Assembly (NCBI RefSeq): GCF_009846865.1
Contig: NZ_WUWN01000005.1
Coordinates: forward strand, 62,001-126,000
From: Puerhibacterium puerhi
GTDB lineage: Bacteria; Actinomycetota; Actinomycetes; Actinomycetales; Cellulomonadaceae
Direction of reading: 5' to 3'
Length of the DNA: 64,000 nt
Shown here: one piece after another, positions 35,846 through 44,546 of the stretch
How positions within the stretch are numbered: position 1 is the first letter of the stretch
How the letters are laid out: the number at the start of each line of letters is the position of its first letter
Translations under genes and position numbers: made by a program
The notes under the pieces: generated by a model
What the model was told of the DNA's origin: nothing
Seen by the model: only the letters and a program-made list of their open reading frames with translations
The model's database searches: none

Positions 35846-36871
35846 ATGGCCCGCCGCAGCACGCGCTCCTCGCGACGCAGCCCATCGTCCTCCGAGCCAC
35901 CGACACTGCCGCACGGCCCCGTGCCGATCGACACGGGCACCGCCGAGGTGGAGGCCGACCCCGACCACGCCGCCCGCATGACGCTGCTCGTCAACGGGGT
36001 CCCCAGCTCGTTCCTCGACCTGGACGACCCCGGGTTCCTCGCGTTCGAGTACATGCAGCAGATGGACGCCGTCAGCGAGCTGCTCCCGGCGGGCGGCGTG
36101 CGCGCGCTGCACCTCGGCGCCGCGGGCTGCGCGCTCGCCCGCCGCTGGGACGCCGAGCGGCCGGGCTCGCGCCAGCTCGGCGTGGACGTCGACGCCCGCC
36201 TGCTCGAGCTGGTGCGCCGGTGGTTCGACCTGCCGCGCTCCCCGCGGCTGCGGCTGCGCGCCGACGACGCAGGGCACGCGGTGACCACGCTGGCCGACGC
36301 GTCCTTCGACGTCGTCGTGCGCGACGTCTTCGCCGGCGACACCACGCCCGCCCACCTCGTCGGCCCCGGCTTCGCCCGCGAGGTCGCCCGGGTGCTGCGG
36401 CCCGGCGGCCTCTACCTCGCCAACTGCGTCGACCGCCCGCCCCTGGTCACCGCCCGTCGCGAGCTGGCGACGCTCGCGGCCGCGTTCGCCGGGCCCGCCG
36501 GCAGCCCGGACCACGACACCGTGGCCGCCGGCCGCCTCGCCGCCGTCACCGAGCCGGCGATCTTCAAGGGCCGCCGCTACGGCAACGTGGTGCTCGCGGC
36601 CGTGCGCCCCTCCGGCGACGGCTTGCCCGTGCCGGACCTCACGCTGCCGGCGCTGGCCCGCGCGCTGCGCAGCCTGCCCGTGCCCGCCCAGGTGCTCGCC
36701 GGCGACGAGCTCGCCGGCTTCGTCCGAGGGTTCGCCCCGTTCGAGGACGAGGACCCGTTCGAGGACGAGGACCCGGCCGAGGGCGACACCCCGGCCGGCG
36801 ATCCGGTCCACGGCCGGGCCGACGACCCTGCCGACGGGGACCGGGAGGGCGCGCCGCAGACCGCGGGCTGA
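35846..36871 (+). CDS. Spermidine synthase-like methyltransferase-fold protein
   Basis: A 341-aa protein with a Rossmann SAM fold: VRALHLGAAGCALARRW (motif I), LGVDVDARLLELVRRWF, FDVVVRDVFAGDTTPAHL and REVARVLRPGGLYLANCVD. It resembles the spermidine-synthase-like proteins of actinobacteria, which lack clear polyamine-enzyme proof. The C-terminus is acidic with the repeat FEDEDPFEDEDP (about residue 299). The ATG at 35846 is preferred; an in-frame codon at 35699 would overlap the SOS box region. Confidence 0.8.
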   Translation: MARRSTRSSRRSPSSSEPPTLPHGPVPIDTGTAEVEADPDHAARMTLLVNGVPSSFLDLDDPGFLAFEYMQQMDAVSELLPAGGVRALHLGAAGCALARRWDAERPGSRQLGVDVDARLLELVRRWFDLPRSPRLRLRADDAGHAVTTLADASFDVVVRDVFAGDTTPAHLVGPGFAREVARVLRPGGLYLANCVDRPPLVTARRELATLAAAFAGPAGSPDHDTVAAGRLAAVTEPAIFKGRRYGNVVLAAVRPSGDGLPVPDLTLPALARALRSLPVPAQVLAGDELAGFVRGFAPFEDEDPFEDEDPAEGDTPAGDPVHGRADDPADGDREGAPQTAG

Positions 36872-36998
36872 CGCCGTCGGGCCCCGGGCCGCCGGCCCCC
36901 ACAGGTCGCCCGCCCGGGCCACCCGGCCCGAGCCGGCGGCACCCGCGAACGCCCGGGGCCTCCCCGGCAACCCCCGGACACACCCCCTGGAGACGCAG

Positions 36999-37030
36999 CG
37001 AGGGCCGCGACCCCGTGGTCGCGGCCCTCG
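36999..37030. terminator. Bidirectional terminator hairpin
   Basis: A perfect 14-bp stem (CGAGGGCCGCGACC with its complement) and CCGT loop between the convergent spermidine-synthase-like and cold shock genes, 18 bases after the cold shock stop. Confidence 0.85.
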
Positions 37031-37048
37031 CCGGCGTCGTGCGGCCCG

Positions 37049-37252
37049 TCAGAGCGGGACGACCTGCTCCGCCTGCGGCCCCTTCGGCCCCTGCGTGATC
37101 TCGAACTCGACCCGCTGCGCCTCCTCGAGGCTGCGGTATCCCTGCGTCTGGATCGCGGAGTAGTGCACGAAGACGTCGGCACCGCCGTCGTCCTGCGCGA
37201 TGAAGCCGTAGCCCTTCTCCGCGTTGAACCACTTCACAGAACCCTGCGCCAT
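37049..37252 (-). CDS. Cold shock protein, CspA family
   Basis: A 67-aa single-strand nucleic acid binding protein with RNP1 KGYGFIAQ and RNP2 DVFVHYSAI and the typical start [16 protein letters not shown]. It acts as an RNA chaperone. GAAGGA lies six bases before the ATG. The 265 bases upstream to the PAC2 gene hold no other gene and probably contain a long 5' leader, a common feature of csp genes, though no defined thermosensor can be drawn. Confidence 0.96.
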   Translation of the reverse strand: MAQGSVKWFNAEKGYGFIAQDDGGADVFVHYSAIQTQGYRSLEEAQRVEFEITQGPKGPQAEQVVPL

Positions 37253-37517
37253 GCTGATCCTTCTTCTCAGTCCACGAGCGGACCGGGCGGCCCCGCTCGT
37301 CGCTGCACTGCCGCCGACGCCGATCCGTGCTGGTCACGCGAAACTGCGAGGTTCGTCACTGCAACGGCGCCAGTGTGGCACGGACCACGTTCGAGCGCCA
37401 TGGTCCGTCCCCAGGTCGTCACGACGAGGTTCGACGGCACGCGGCGCGGCCCCGACGCTGGTCAGCGCTGCGCGCCGCCCCCGCCCGCCCGGGCGCTGTG
37501 CGCCCCGGGCCGCCGCC

Positions 37518-38471
37518 TCAGTCCTCGCCGTCGTGCTGGGCGAGGAAGCGCTCGAACTCCGCGCCGAGCTCGTCCGCCGTCGGCAGCGGCGCCGCCTCGG
37601 CCAGGAGCGAGGGGCGGCCGAGCGAGCGGGAGAAGCGGTCGTACTGCTCCTCCAGGGCCGTCACGACGGCGCGGACCTCCGGGGACTCCTCCAGCTGCTT
37701 CTCGACCTCGATGGTCGCGTCCGCGGCCGCGGCGGCCAGGCGCCCGGTGGCCAGGTCCAGGCCGGTCGCGCGCTCCACGTGCTGCAGCGCGACGACGGCC
37801 GCCGGCGTGTAGCGCGACTGCGCCAGGTAGTGCGGCACGTGGACGACGTAGCCGAGGGCGTCGTGCCCCGCCTGGCCCAGGCGGTACTCGAGGAGGGCCG
37901 CCATCGAGCCCGGGACCTTCACCGTGCCGAAGAAGGACGTGTAGTCCTCCGTGAGGCCGTCACGGGTGCCGTGCGCGGTGAGCGTGAGCGGCCGCGTGTG
38001 CGGCACGCCCATCGGGATGCCGTGGAAGCCGACGGTCAGGGACACGTCGAACCGCTCGACCAGGCCCTTGACCGCCGCGACGACGCGCTCCCACTGCAGG
38101 TCGGGCTCGGCGCCGTGCAGCAGCAGGAACCCCGTGCCCTCGGCGTCGCGCACGTGGTCCAGCGCCAGGAACGGCTCCTCGTAGTCCGTCCAGCGGTCGG
38201 CGTCGAACGTCATCACCGCCCGCTTGGAGCGGTAGTCGAGCAGCTGGTCGACGTCGAAGGTCGCCAGCCGCGTCGTCTCCAGCTCGTCCACCAGGTGGGC
38301 CGCGGCGATCTCGCCGGTCGCCCCCGCGTCGACGAACCCGCGCAGGGCGTGCAGCATCACCGGGCCCGTGGGGCGCCCCGACGCGGCGTGCGCCGGCGAC
38401 GCTCCGGTGCCGGCTTCGAGGGCCGCCACGGCCGCCTCGTCCACCTGCACGATGCTCTGCGGGTCCAGCAC
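37518..38471 (-). CDS. PAC2 family protein
   Basis: A 317-aa protein with the PAC2 (proteasome assembly chaperone 2) fold seen in actinobacteria: MLHALRGFVDAGATGEIAA, HLVDELETTRLATFDVDQLLDYR, FLLLHGAEPDLQWERVV and GFHGIPMGVPHTRP. GTG 38471 with GGAGGGA upstream is chosen over a longer frame from 38579 that adds a basic, unrelated stretch. The bacterial role is unproven. It is divergent from the HelD-like gene. Confidence 0.9.
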   Translation of the reverse strand: MLDPQSIVQVDEAAVAALEAGTGASPAHAASGRPTGPVMLHALRGFVDAGATGEIAAAHLVDELETTRLATFDVDQLLDYRSKRAVMTFDADRWTDYEEPFLALDHVRDAEGTGFLLLHGAEPDLQWERVVAAVKGLVERFDVSLTVGFHGIPMGVPHTRPLTLTAHGTRDGLTEDYTSFFGTVKVPGSMAALLEYRLGQAGHDALGYVVHVPHYLAQSRYTPAAVVALQHVERATGLDLATGRLAAAAADATIEVEKQLEESPEVRAVVTALEEQYDRFSRSLGRPSLLAEAAPLPTADELGAEFERFLAQHDGED

Positions 38472-38625
38472 GTCTACTCCCTCCGTCGACGAGCAGCCTG
38501 CGCCGCTCGGTGACCACCCCGCGCCCCGCCGGTCCGGCGACCCACCGAGTGGCCTCTCGTGGTGACTCTGTCGTGACAACCTCGCGGGACCGGAGAACCT
38601 TCCCGGTGCCCGCTGGACGGGACGG

Positions 38626-38667
38626 CTGACCGCGACCCGTCGCGTCCGACATAATGGTCGGCCGACC
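38626..38667 (+). promoter_or_regulatory. Promoter and operator-like palindrome of the HelD-like gene
   Basis: CTGACC (38626) and CATAAT (38650-38655) with an 18-base spacer fit a housekeeping promoter. GGTCGGCCGACC (38656-38667) is a perfect 12-bp palindrome at the expected start point, about 33 bases before the GTG, and is a candidate repressor site. Confidence 0.5.
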
Positions 38668-38700
38668 GACGCGACGGTCGCACGAGCGTGGGGAGGTCAC

Positions 38701-40989
38701 GTGGCGGGCAGGCAGGACGAGCTGGCGCACGAGCAGGACGTGGTCGACACGCTCTACGGCCGGCTGGACGAGCTGCGGCGCAGGGCGCGGCGGCGCCTGG
38801 GCGACGTGCGACGCGCGGGACCCTCCGGGTCGCCGCAGAACCGGTCGGAGCGCGACGCGTTCGCCACGCTCTACGAGGACCGGGCCGCCCAGCTCGACGC
38901 CGTCGAGGACCGGCTCGCGTTCGGCCGCCTCGACCTCGAGGACGGCACCGCGCGGTACGTCGGGCGCATCGGGCTGGCCGACGACGAGCAGCGCTCGCTG
39001 CTCACCGACTGGCGGGCCCCGGCCGCCGAGGCGTTCTACCGGGCCACCGCGCTCGCGCCCGCCGGCGTCCGGCGCCGACGGCACCTGGTCACCGCCGGCC
39101 GGCGGGTGGTGGGCCTGGAGGACGAGCTGCTCGACCTCGACCACGTCGACCCCGACGGCGCCGCGGCCCTGTCCGGCGAGGGCGCCCTGCTGGCCGCGCT
39201 CGCCACCCGCCGCACCGGGCGCATGGGCGACATCGTCGCCACCATCCAGGCCGAGCAGGACCGCATCATCCGCTCCGACCTCACGGGGGCCCTGGTCGTC
39301 CAGGGCGGCCCCGGCACGGGAAAGACGGCGGTCGCGCTGCACCGCGCCGCCTACCTGCTGTACGCCCACCGCCGCGTGCTGGAGCGCTCCGGCGTGCTGC
39401 TGGTGGGGCCGTCGCGCTCGTTCCTGCGCTACATCGACCAGGTGCTGCCCTCGCTCGGCGAGACCGGCGTCGTCTCGACGACCGTGGCCGAGCTGCTGCC
39501 CGGGATCCGCGCGACGGCCGTCGACGAGGGACCCGTGGCCGAGATCAAGGGCCGGCTGCTGTGGGCGGAGGCGATCCGCCGCGCCGTGCGGGCGCGCGAG
39601 CGCATCCCGGCGCGGGACGTCCGGTTCCGCCTCGACGGACGCGACCTCGTGGTCCGCCGGCGCGACGTGCGCGAGGCGATCGCGCGGGCCCGGCGCACCC
39701 ACAAGCCGCACAACGAGGCCCGTGCCACCTTCGTGCGGGACATGCTGGCCCGGCTCGCCGACCAGTACGCCCGCCTCGAGGGCGGCGAGCTCACGCCCGA
39801 GGACCGCGCGGTGGTGCTCGAGGACCTGCGCGCCCACCGCGACGTGCGGGTCGCCCTCAACCTCGCGTGGTTCCCCATCACGCCCGAGAAGCTCGTGGCC
39901 GACCTCTTCGCCAAGCCGCACCGGCTCGCCGAGGCGGCGCCGGAGCTCACGGAGGACGAGCGCGCCCTGCTGCGCCGCGACCCCGGCGCGCCGTGGACCG
40001 AGTCGGACGTGCCGCTGCTGGACGAGGCCGCCGAGCTGCTGGGCGAGGACGACAGCCTGGCCAAGGCCGAGGCCCGCGCCCGCGCCGCCGAGCGCGCCGC
40101 GGAGCTCGAGTACGCCCGGTCAGTGCTCGAGTCCACCGGCGCGGGCGGCGGCCTCGTCGACGCCGAGACCCTGGCCTCGCGCTTCGAGTCCGGCGGCCCG
40201 GTGCTCACCACCGCCGAGCGCGCCGCCGCCGACCGCACCTGGACCTACGGCCACGTCGTGGTCGACGAGGCGCAGGAGCTGTCGCTGATGGCCTGGCGCA
40301 TGCTCGTGCGCCGCGTGCCGACGCGGTCGCTGACGATCGTCGGCGACGTCGCGCAGACCTCCTCCGCCGCCGGCGCCCGCTCGTGGTCGGCAGCCCTGAC
40401 CCCCGTGCTGCGCGACGGCTGGCGCCTCGAGGAGCTCACCGTCAGCTACCGCACGCCCGCGGAGGTGGCCGACACCGCCCAGCGCGTCGCCAAGGCGGCG
40501 GGCCTGCCGGTGTCGCCGCTCACCGCCGCGCGCGAGGTGCCGGACGCGCTGGTCACCGTGCCGGTGCGCAGCGCCGATGACGCCGGCACCGCCGCCGCGA
40601 CCGGGGCGATCGCGTCCGCGGTCATCGCCGAGGTCGCTGCGCTCGCCCGCGAGTTCGTCGGCACCGACGGCGCCGGCCGCGTCGCCGTCGTGGCCGCCGA
40701 CCGCCGCGCGGGCGGCCTGCGCGACGCCGTCGCTCGGGCCCTGCCGGGCGCGCTCGGCGACGCGGAGGCCGCGCGGCTAGCCGCGCAGCGCCCCGAGGAC
40801 GCCCAGGTGCCCGTGCTGACGCCGCGCGAGACGAAGGGCCTGGAGTTCGACGCCGTCGTGCTGGTCGAGCCAGCGGAGGTCGCCGAGGGCGCCGGTGGGT
40901 GGTCGGACCTGTACGTCGCCATGACCCGACCCACCCAGCGCCTGGTGGCGGTGCACGCCCGGCCCCTGCCCGACGGCTTCGCGGGCTGA
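38701..40989 (+). CDS. HelD/HelR-like RNA polymerase-associated ATPase (UvrD/Rep superfamily)
   Basis: A 762-aa SF1 protein. N-terminal coiled arm (ELAHEQDVVDTLYGRLDELR), Walker A VQGGPGTGKTAVALHRAAYL (K208), an insertion rich in Arg/Glu, Walker B HVVVDEAQELSLMAWRM, motif III IVGDVAQTSSAAG, and C-terminal ETKGLEFDAVVLVEP with YVAMTRPTQRLVAVH. This is the layout of actinobacterial HelD proteins, which free stalled RNA polymerase; HelR members also give rifamycin tolerance. No nuclease domain is present, arguing against UvrD or AdnAB. GGGGAGG precedes the GTG. Confidence 0.88.
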   Translation: MAGRQDELAHEQDVVDTLYGRLDELRRRARRRLGDVRRAGPSGSPQNRSERDAFATLYEDRAAQLDAVEDRLAFGRLDLEDGTARYVGRIGLADDEQRSLLTDWRAPAAEAFYRATALAPAGVRRRRHLVTAGRRVVGLEDELLDLDHVDPDGAAALSGEGALLAALATRRTGRMGDIVATIQAEQDRIIRSDLTGALVVQGGPGTGKTAVALHRAAYLLYAHRRVLERSGVLLVGPSRSFLRYIDQVLPSLGETGVVSTTVAELLPGIRATAVDEGPVAEIKGRLLWAEAIRRAVRARERIPARDVRFRLDGRDLVVRRRDVREAIARARRTHKPHNEARATFVRDMLARLADQYARLEGGELTPEDRAVVLEDLRAHRDVRVALNLAWFPITPEKLVADLFAKPHRLAEAAPELTEDERALLRRDPGAPWTESDVPLLDEAAELLGEDDSLAKAEARARAAERAAELEYARSVLESTGAGGGLVDAETLASRFESGGPVLTTAERAAADRTWTYGHVVVDEAQELSLMAWRMLVRRVPTRSLTIVGDVAQTSSAAGARSWSAALTPVLRDGWRLEELTVSYRTPAEVADTAQRVAKAAGLPVSPLTAAREVPDALVTVPVRSADDAGTAAATGAIASAVIAEVAALAREFVGTDGAGRVAVVAADRRAGGLRDAVARALPGALGDAEAARLAAQRPEDAQVPVLTPRETKGLEFDAVVLVEPAEVAEGAGGWSDLYVAMTRPTQRLVAVHARPLPDGFAG

Positions 40990-41032
40990 GACGGGTTTGT
41001 CGCCCGGCGGGCCGAGGGCGCACCATGAGGGC

Positions 41033-42274
41033 GTGCTGCGTGCCCTTCTGCTGGAGAACGTCCACCCTGTCGCCACCGAGATCCTGCGCGCCTCGGGCTT
41101 CGAGGTCGAGACCCGACCCGGGGCCCTCGACGAGGCCGAGCTGATCGCGGCGCTCGACGGCGTCCACGTCCTCGGGATTCGCTCGAAGACCACGGTGACC
41201 CGCAAGGTCCTGGAGAGCTCTCCGGGCCTGCTCGCCGTCGGCACGTTCTCCATCGGCACCAACCAGATCGACCTGGCGGCCGCGTCGTCCTACGGCGTCG
41301 GCGTCTTCAACGCCCCCTACTCGAACACCCGGTCGGTGGTGGAGCTCGCGCTCGCCGAGGTCATCGCCCTGACGCGCCGCCTCACCGTCCGCGACAAGGC
41401 GCTGCACGACGGCGTCTGGGACAAGACGGCGGAGGGCGCCCACGAGGTGCGCGGGCGCACGCTCGGCATCATCGGCTACGGCAACATCGGCTCGCAGCTG
41501 TCGGTGCTGGCCGAGAACCTCGGCATGCGCGTGCTGTTCTACGACGTCTCCGAGAAGCTCGCGCTCGGCAACGCCCAGCGCGTCGCCACGCTCGAGGAGC
41601 TGCTCGAGCGGTCCGACGCCGTGACGATCCACGTCGACGGGCGCGCCGGGAACGCCGGGCTGTTCGGCGCCGAGGAGTTCGCCCGCATGAAGCCGGGCGC
41701 GGTCTTCCTCAACCTCTCGCGCGGCTTCGTCGTCGACGTCGAGGCGCTGCGGGAGAACATCCTGTCCGGCCACCTCGGCGGCGCCGCGGTCGACGTGTTC
41801 CCCAGCGAGCCCAAGAAGCGCGGCGACAGCTTCGACTCCGAGCTGCGGGGCCTGCCGAACGTCATCCTCACGCCGCACGTCGGCGGCTCGACCGAGGAGG
41901 CGCAGGAGGCGATCGGCGAGTTCGTCGCCGGCAAGCTGCGCGACTACCTGCAGACCGGCTCGACCATGCTCAGCGTCAACCTGCCGAACCTGCAGCTGGG
42001 GCGCACCGGCGTGGGTCGCATCGCGCACCTGCACCGCAACGTCCCGGGCGTGCTGGCCGCGGTCAACCAGGTCTTCGCGGAGCACGGCGCCAACATCGAG
42101 GGCCAGATGCTCGCCACCCGCGGCGAGATCGGCTACGTGGTCACGGACATCGCGGACGTCACCGAGCGCGGCGCGTCGGTGAAGCTGGCGGCGATGGAGA
42201 GCACGATCCGCCTGCGGGTGCTCGACGAGCTGCCGCGCGAGGAGTACGTCCCCGGGCCGGCCGCCGGCCTCTGA
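41033..42274 (+). CDS. serA: D-3-phosphoglycerate dehydrogenase, ACT-domain form
   Basis: A 413-aa enzyme oxidising 3-phosphoglycerate in the first step of serine synthesis. NAD-binding IIGYGNIGSQLSVLAENLG, catalytic region NLSRGFVVDVEAL and LTPHVGGSTEEAQEAI (His), and a C-terminal ACT domain (HRNVPGVLAAVNQVFAEHGA) for serine feedback. The length matches the E. coli type (about 410 aa) rather than the 530-aa actinobacterial type. GTG 41033 fits the N-terminus; an out-of-frame ATG at 41025 is not the start. Confidence 0.93.
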   Translation: MLRALLLENVHPVATEILRASGFEVETRPGALDEAELIAALDGVHVLGIRSKTTVTRKVLESSPGLLAVGTFSIGTNQIDLAAASSYGVGVFNAPYSNTRSVVELALAEVIALTRRLTVRDKALHDGVWDKTAEGAHEVRGRTLGIIGYGNIGSQLSVLAENLGMRVLFYDVSEKLALGNAQRVATLEELLERSDAVTIHVDGRAGNAGLFGAEEFARMKPGAVFLNLSRGFVVDVEALRENILSGHLGGAAVDVFPSEPKKRGDSFDSELRGLPNVILTPHVGGSTEEAQEAIGEFVAGKLRDYLQTGSTMLSVNLPNLQLGRTGVGRIAHLHRNVPGVLAAVNQVFAEHGANIEGQMLATRGEIGYVVTDIADVTERGASVKLAAMESTIRLRVLDELPREEYVPGPAAGL

Positions 42275-42335
42275 GGCCGCGAGAGGCTGCCCCGGACGGC
42301 CGGCCACCCCGCACAGCGGCGTCACCGCGCACGAC

Positions 42336-42368
42336 AGAGCCCGGCCGGGCTGCACCCGGCCGGGCTCT
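42336..42368. terminator. Bidirectional terminator between serA and nrdR
   Basis: A perfect 14-bp stem (AGAGCCCGGCCGGG with its complement) and CTGCA loop lie between the two convergent genes. Confidence 0.88.
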
Positions 42369-42417
42369 TCCGCGTCCGTGGGAACCCGGGCGACGCCTCG
42401 CCGGGCCCGCGCCGGTT

Positions 42418-42969
42418 TCAGCCGCGCGCCTCGGCCTCGCGCAGCCCCTCGGCGGCGTCGCCGGCCGCGCCGTCGGCGGCGGCCGGCGCGTCCCCGTCGG
42501 CCGCCTGCGCGCGCTCGCGCTCGGCGCGCTCCGCCCGCAGCGACGTGATCGCGCTCTCGAAGTCCTCGAGCGACTCGAACGCCTGGTAGACGCTGGCGAA
42601 CCGGAGGTACGCCACCTCGTCCAGCTCGCGCAGCGGCCCGAGGATCGCGAGCCCGATCTCGTAGGCGTCGATCTCGGCGCTGCCGGCCTGGCGCAGCGTC
42701 TCCTCGACCTTCTGGGCCAGCAGCGCGAGGTCGTCCTCGCTCACCGGCCGTCCCTGGCAGGCCTTGCGGACCCCGGAGACGATCTTGTCGCGGCTGAACG
42801 GCTCGGTCGCGCCCGACCGCTTGACGACCGACAGGCTGGCGGTCTCGATCGTGGTGAAGCGGCGCCCGCAGTTCGGGCACTGGCGACGGCGACGGATGGA
42901 GGCGCCGTCGTCGGCCGTGCGCGAGTCGACCACGCGCGAGTCGGGGTGGCGGCAGAACGGGCAGTGCAT
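42418..42969 (-). CDS. nrdR: Transcriptional repressor NrdR
   Basis: A 183-aa repressor of ribonucleotide reductase genes: zinc ribbon [17 protein letters not shown] with CPNCGRRF, then an ATP-cone ([19 protein letters not shown]). The C-terminal 35 residues are an Ala/Glu-rich extension beyond the usual length of about 150 aa. No nrd gene is in the window, although in many actinobacteria nrdJ is adjacent. It lies 34 bases downstream of the LysM gene on the same strand. Confidence 0.96.
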   Translation of the reverse strand: MHCPFCRHPDSRVVDSRTADDGASIRRRRQCPNCGRRFTTIETASLSVVKRSGATEPFSRDKIVSGVRKACQGRPVSEDDLALLAQKVEETLRQAGSAEIDAYEIGLAILGPLRELDEVAYLRFASVYQAFESLEDFESAITSLRAERAERERAQAADGDAPAAADGAAGDAAEGLREAEARG

Positions 42970-43003
42970 CCCGGCAGACTACCGGAGCGCCGCCCGCCAG
43001 GAC

Positions 43004-43390
43004 TCAGTCGACCGGCACCAGGATCGTCTGCCCGACCTGCAGCGCCGCGCTGCCCAGCTCGTTGAGCTCGCGCAGGTGCGCCACGACGTCGCGCACGTCC
43101 TCGCGCGGCCCGGCGATCTCCTGGGCGAAGCCCCACAGGGTCTCCCCCGGCGCGACCGTGTGCACGCGGACCTCGACCGGGACGCCCGGGCTGCTCGCGA
43201 AGGCCTGCGCCCCGAACCCGACGAGCGGCGCGCACGCCAGCGCCGCGAGGAGCGCCACCACGACCCGCCCGCGGGCGGTGAGGCGCAGGCCGCCGAGACC
43301 GAGCAGGCCGCGGGGCGCGGCGGACGCCCGCACGGCGGCGGACCGGGAGCGCACGGGACGGGCGGCAGGGGCGGCGATCGTGGCGGCCAC
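43004..43390 (-). CDS. LysM membrane protein, DivS/Rv2719c-like
   Basis: A 128-aa protein: basic N-terminus, one helix (VVVALLAALACAPLVGFGAQ) and an extracytoplasmic LysM domain (VRVHTVAPGETLWGFAQEI through LQVGQTILVPVD). The position between nrdR and a divergent lexA and the architecture match Rv2719c and the SOS division suppressor DivS/YneA group, which halt septation during DNA damage. GTG 43390 is preferred because GGAGG lies six bases upstream; the longer frame to 43501 runs through the SOS boxes. Confidence 0.85.
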   Translation of the reverse strand: MAATIAAPAARPVRSRSAAVRASAAPRGLLGLGGLRLTARGRVVVALLAALACAPLVGFGAQAFASSPGVPVEVRVHTVAPGETLWGFAQEIAGPREDVRDVVAHLRELNELGSAALQVGQTILVPVD

Positions 43391-43447
43391 GGTGACCTCC
43401 GGGAGTCGTAGGACTGAGCTGACGGTCGGAGCGGGCGCGCGACCTGG

Positions 43448-43495
43448 TCGAACGCCCGTTCGTTCGAACAACCGTTCGTTCGAACGCCTGTAGCA
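43448..43495 (-). promoter_or_regulatory. Tandem SOS boxes in front of the LysM gene
   Basis: Two complete LexA-type sites follow each other without gap, TCGAACGCCCGTTCGT (43448-43463) and TCGAACAACCGTTCGT (43464-43479), and a third, half-conserved unit TCGAACGCCTGTAGCA continues to 43495. The period is exactly 16 bases. They are about 60-90 bases upstream of the LysM gene start. Confidence 0.88.
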
Positions 43496-43528
43496 TCGCA
43501 CGACCCACCGACATTGTCGAGACTCGCC

Positions 43529-43569
43529 TCGAACACGTGTTTGATCCGAGGCCTGCGCTGGCCTAGAGT
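43529..43569 (+). promoter_or_regulatory. lexA promoter with SOS box
   Basis: TCGAACACGTGTTTGA (43529-43544) matches the LexA site with one change from a perfect palindrome. It overlaps the -35 hexamer TTGATC (43541-43546), and TAGAGT (43564-43569) follows after a 17-base spacer. LexA binding here would give autorepression. Confidence 0.9.
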
Positions 43570-43682
43570 GGGCGTACGACCAGCACGAACGGTCGGGTCA
43601 GCACGAGCGCGCCACCAGGGCCGTACGGCACCAGCGGGCGGGCGCGCGGCCACGCGGGCCGGCCACGACGACGGGAGAGGTC

Positions 43683-44468
43683 ATGACGGGTCGCACGACC
43701 GGCACGGGCGGCGACGCCGCCCCCGCCATCGCGACGGTGAGCGAGCTGCCCGCGGCGGGCGCCGCCGACCGCCTCACGCCGCGCCAGCGCCGCGTCCTCG
43801 AGACGATCCGCACGTCCGTCGAGACGCGCGGCTACCCCCCGACGATGCGCGAGATCGGCGAGGCGGTCGGCCTGGCCAGCCCGTCGTCCGTCAAGCACCA
43901 GCTCACGACTCTCGAGCGCAAGGGCTACCTGCGCCGCGACCCGAACCGGCCGCGCGCCATCGAGGTCGTCGACCCCGCCGACCAGGAGCACGGCGCCGCC
44001 GAGGCCGGCGGCGAGGCTCGCCCCGCCGCCCCCGCGCCGACGGTCACGCCGCTGGTCGCGCAGCTGCCCGGCGCCGACGACGAGCTCGTCTCCGCGCCCT
44101 CGTACGTCCCCGTCGTGGGCCGGATCGCCGCCGGCGGCCCGATCCTCGCCGAGCAGCTCGTCGAGGACGTGTTCCCGCTGCCTCGCCAGCTCGTGGGCGA
44201 CGGCGAGCTGTTCCTGCTCAAGGTCCAGGGCGACTCGATGGTCGACGCCGCGATCTGCGACGGCGACTGGGTGGTGGTGCGCCGCCAGCCGGTGGCGGAG
44301 AACGGCGAGGTCGTGGCAGCCATGCTCGACGGCGAGGCGACGGTCAAGACCTTCAAGCGCGAGCGCGGCCACCTGTGGCTGCTGCCGCAGAACCCGGCCT
44401 ACGCCCCGATCCCCGGCGACGAGGCCCAGGTGCTCGGCCGCGTCGTGGCGGTGCTGCGCAGCCTCTGA
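43683..44468 (+). CDS. lexA: SOS repressor LexA
   Basis: A 261-aa repressor-protease. Winged helix at about residues 31-96 ([38 protein letters not shown]), an Ala/Pro linker longer than in E. coli, autocleavage site [10 protein letters not shown] (between A150 and G151), catalytic Ser in [11 protein letters not shown] (S185) and Lys in [10 protein letters not shown] (K222). RecA on single-stranded DNA triggers cleavage. Probable regulon members in the window are its own gene, the LysM gene, HEPN-dinB and recA-recX, all with matching boxes. Confidence 0.97.
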   Translation: MTGRTTGTGGDAAPAIATVSELPAAGAADRLTPRQRRVLETIRTSVETRGYPPTMREIGEAVGLASPSSVKHQLTTLERKGYLRRDPNRPRAIEVVDPADQEHGAAEAGGEARPAAPAPTVTPLVAQLPGADDELVSAPSYVPVVGRIAAGGPILAEQLVEDVFPLPRQLVGDGELFLLKVQGDSMVDAAICDGDWVVVRRQPVAENGEVVAAMLDGEATVKTFKRERGHLWLLPQNPAYAPIPGDEAQVLGRVVAVLRSL

Positions 44469-44546
44469 CGGGCACGCCCCCGCTGGGCGCGCCGCCGCGA
44501 GCCGGCGTCGAGGTCAGCGGCGGGCCGGCCGCCGGGCGGCGGCAGG

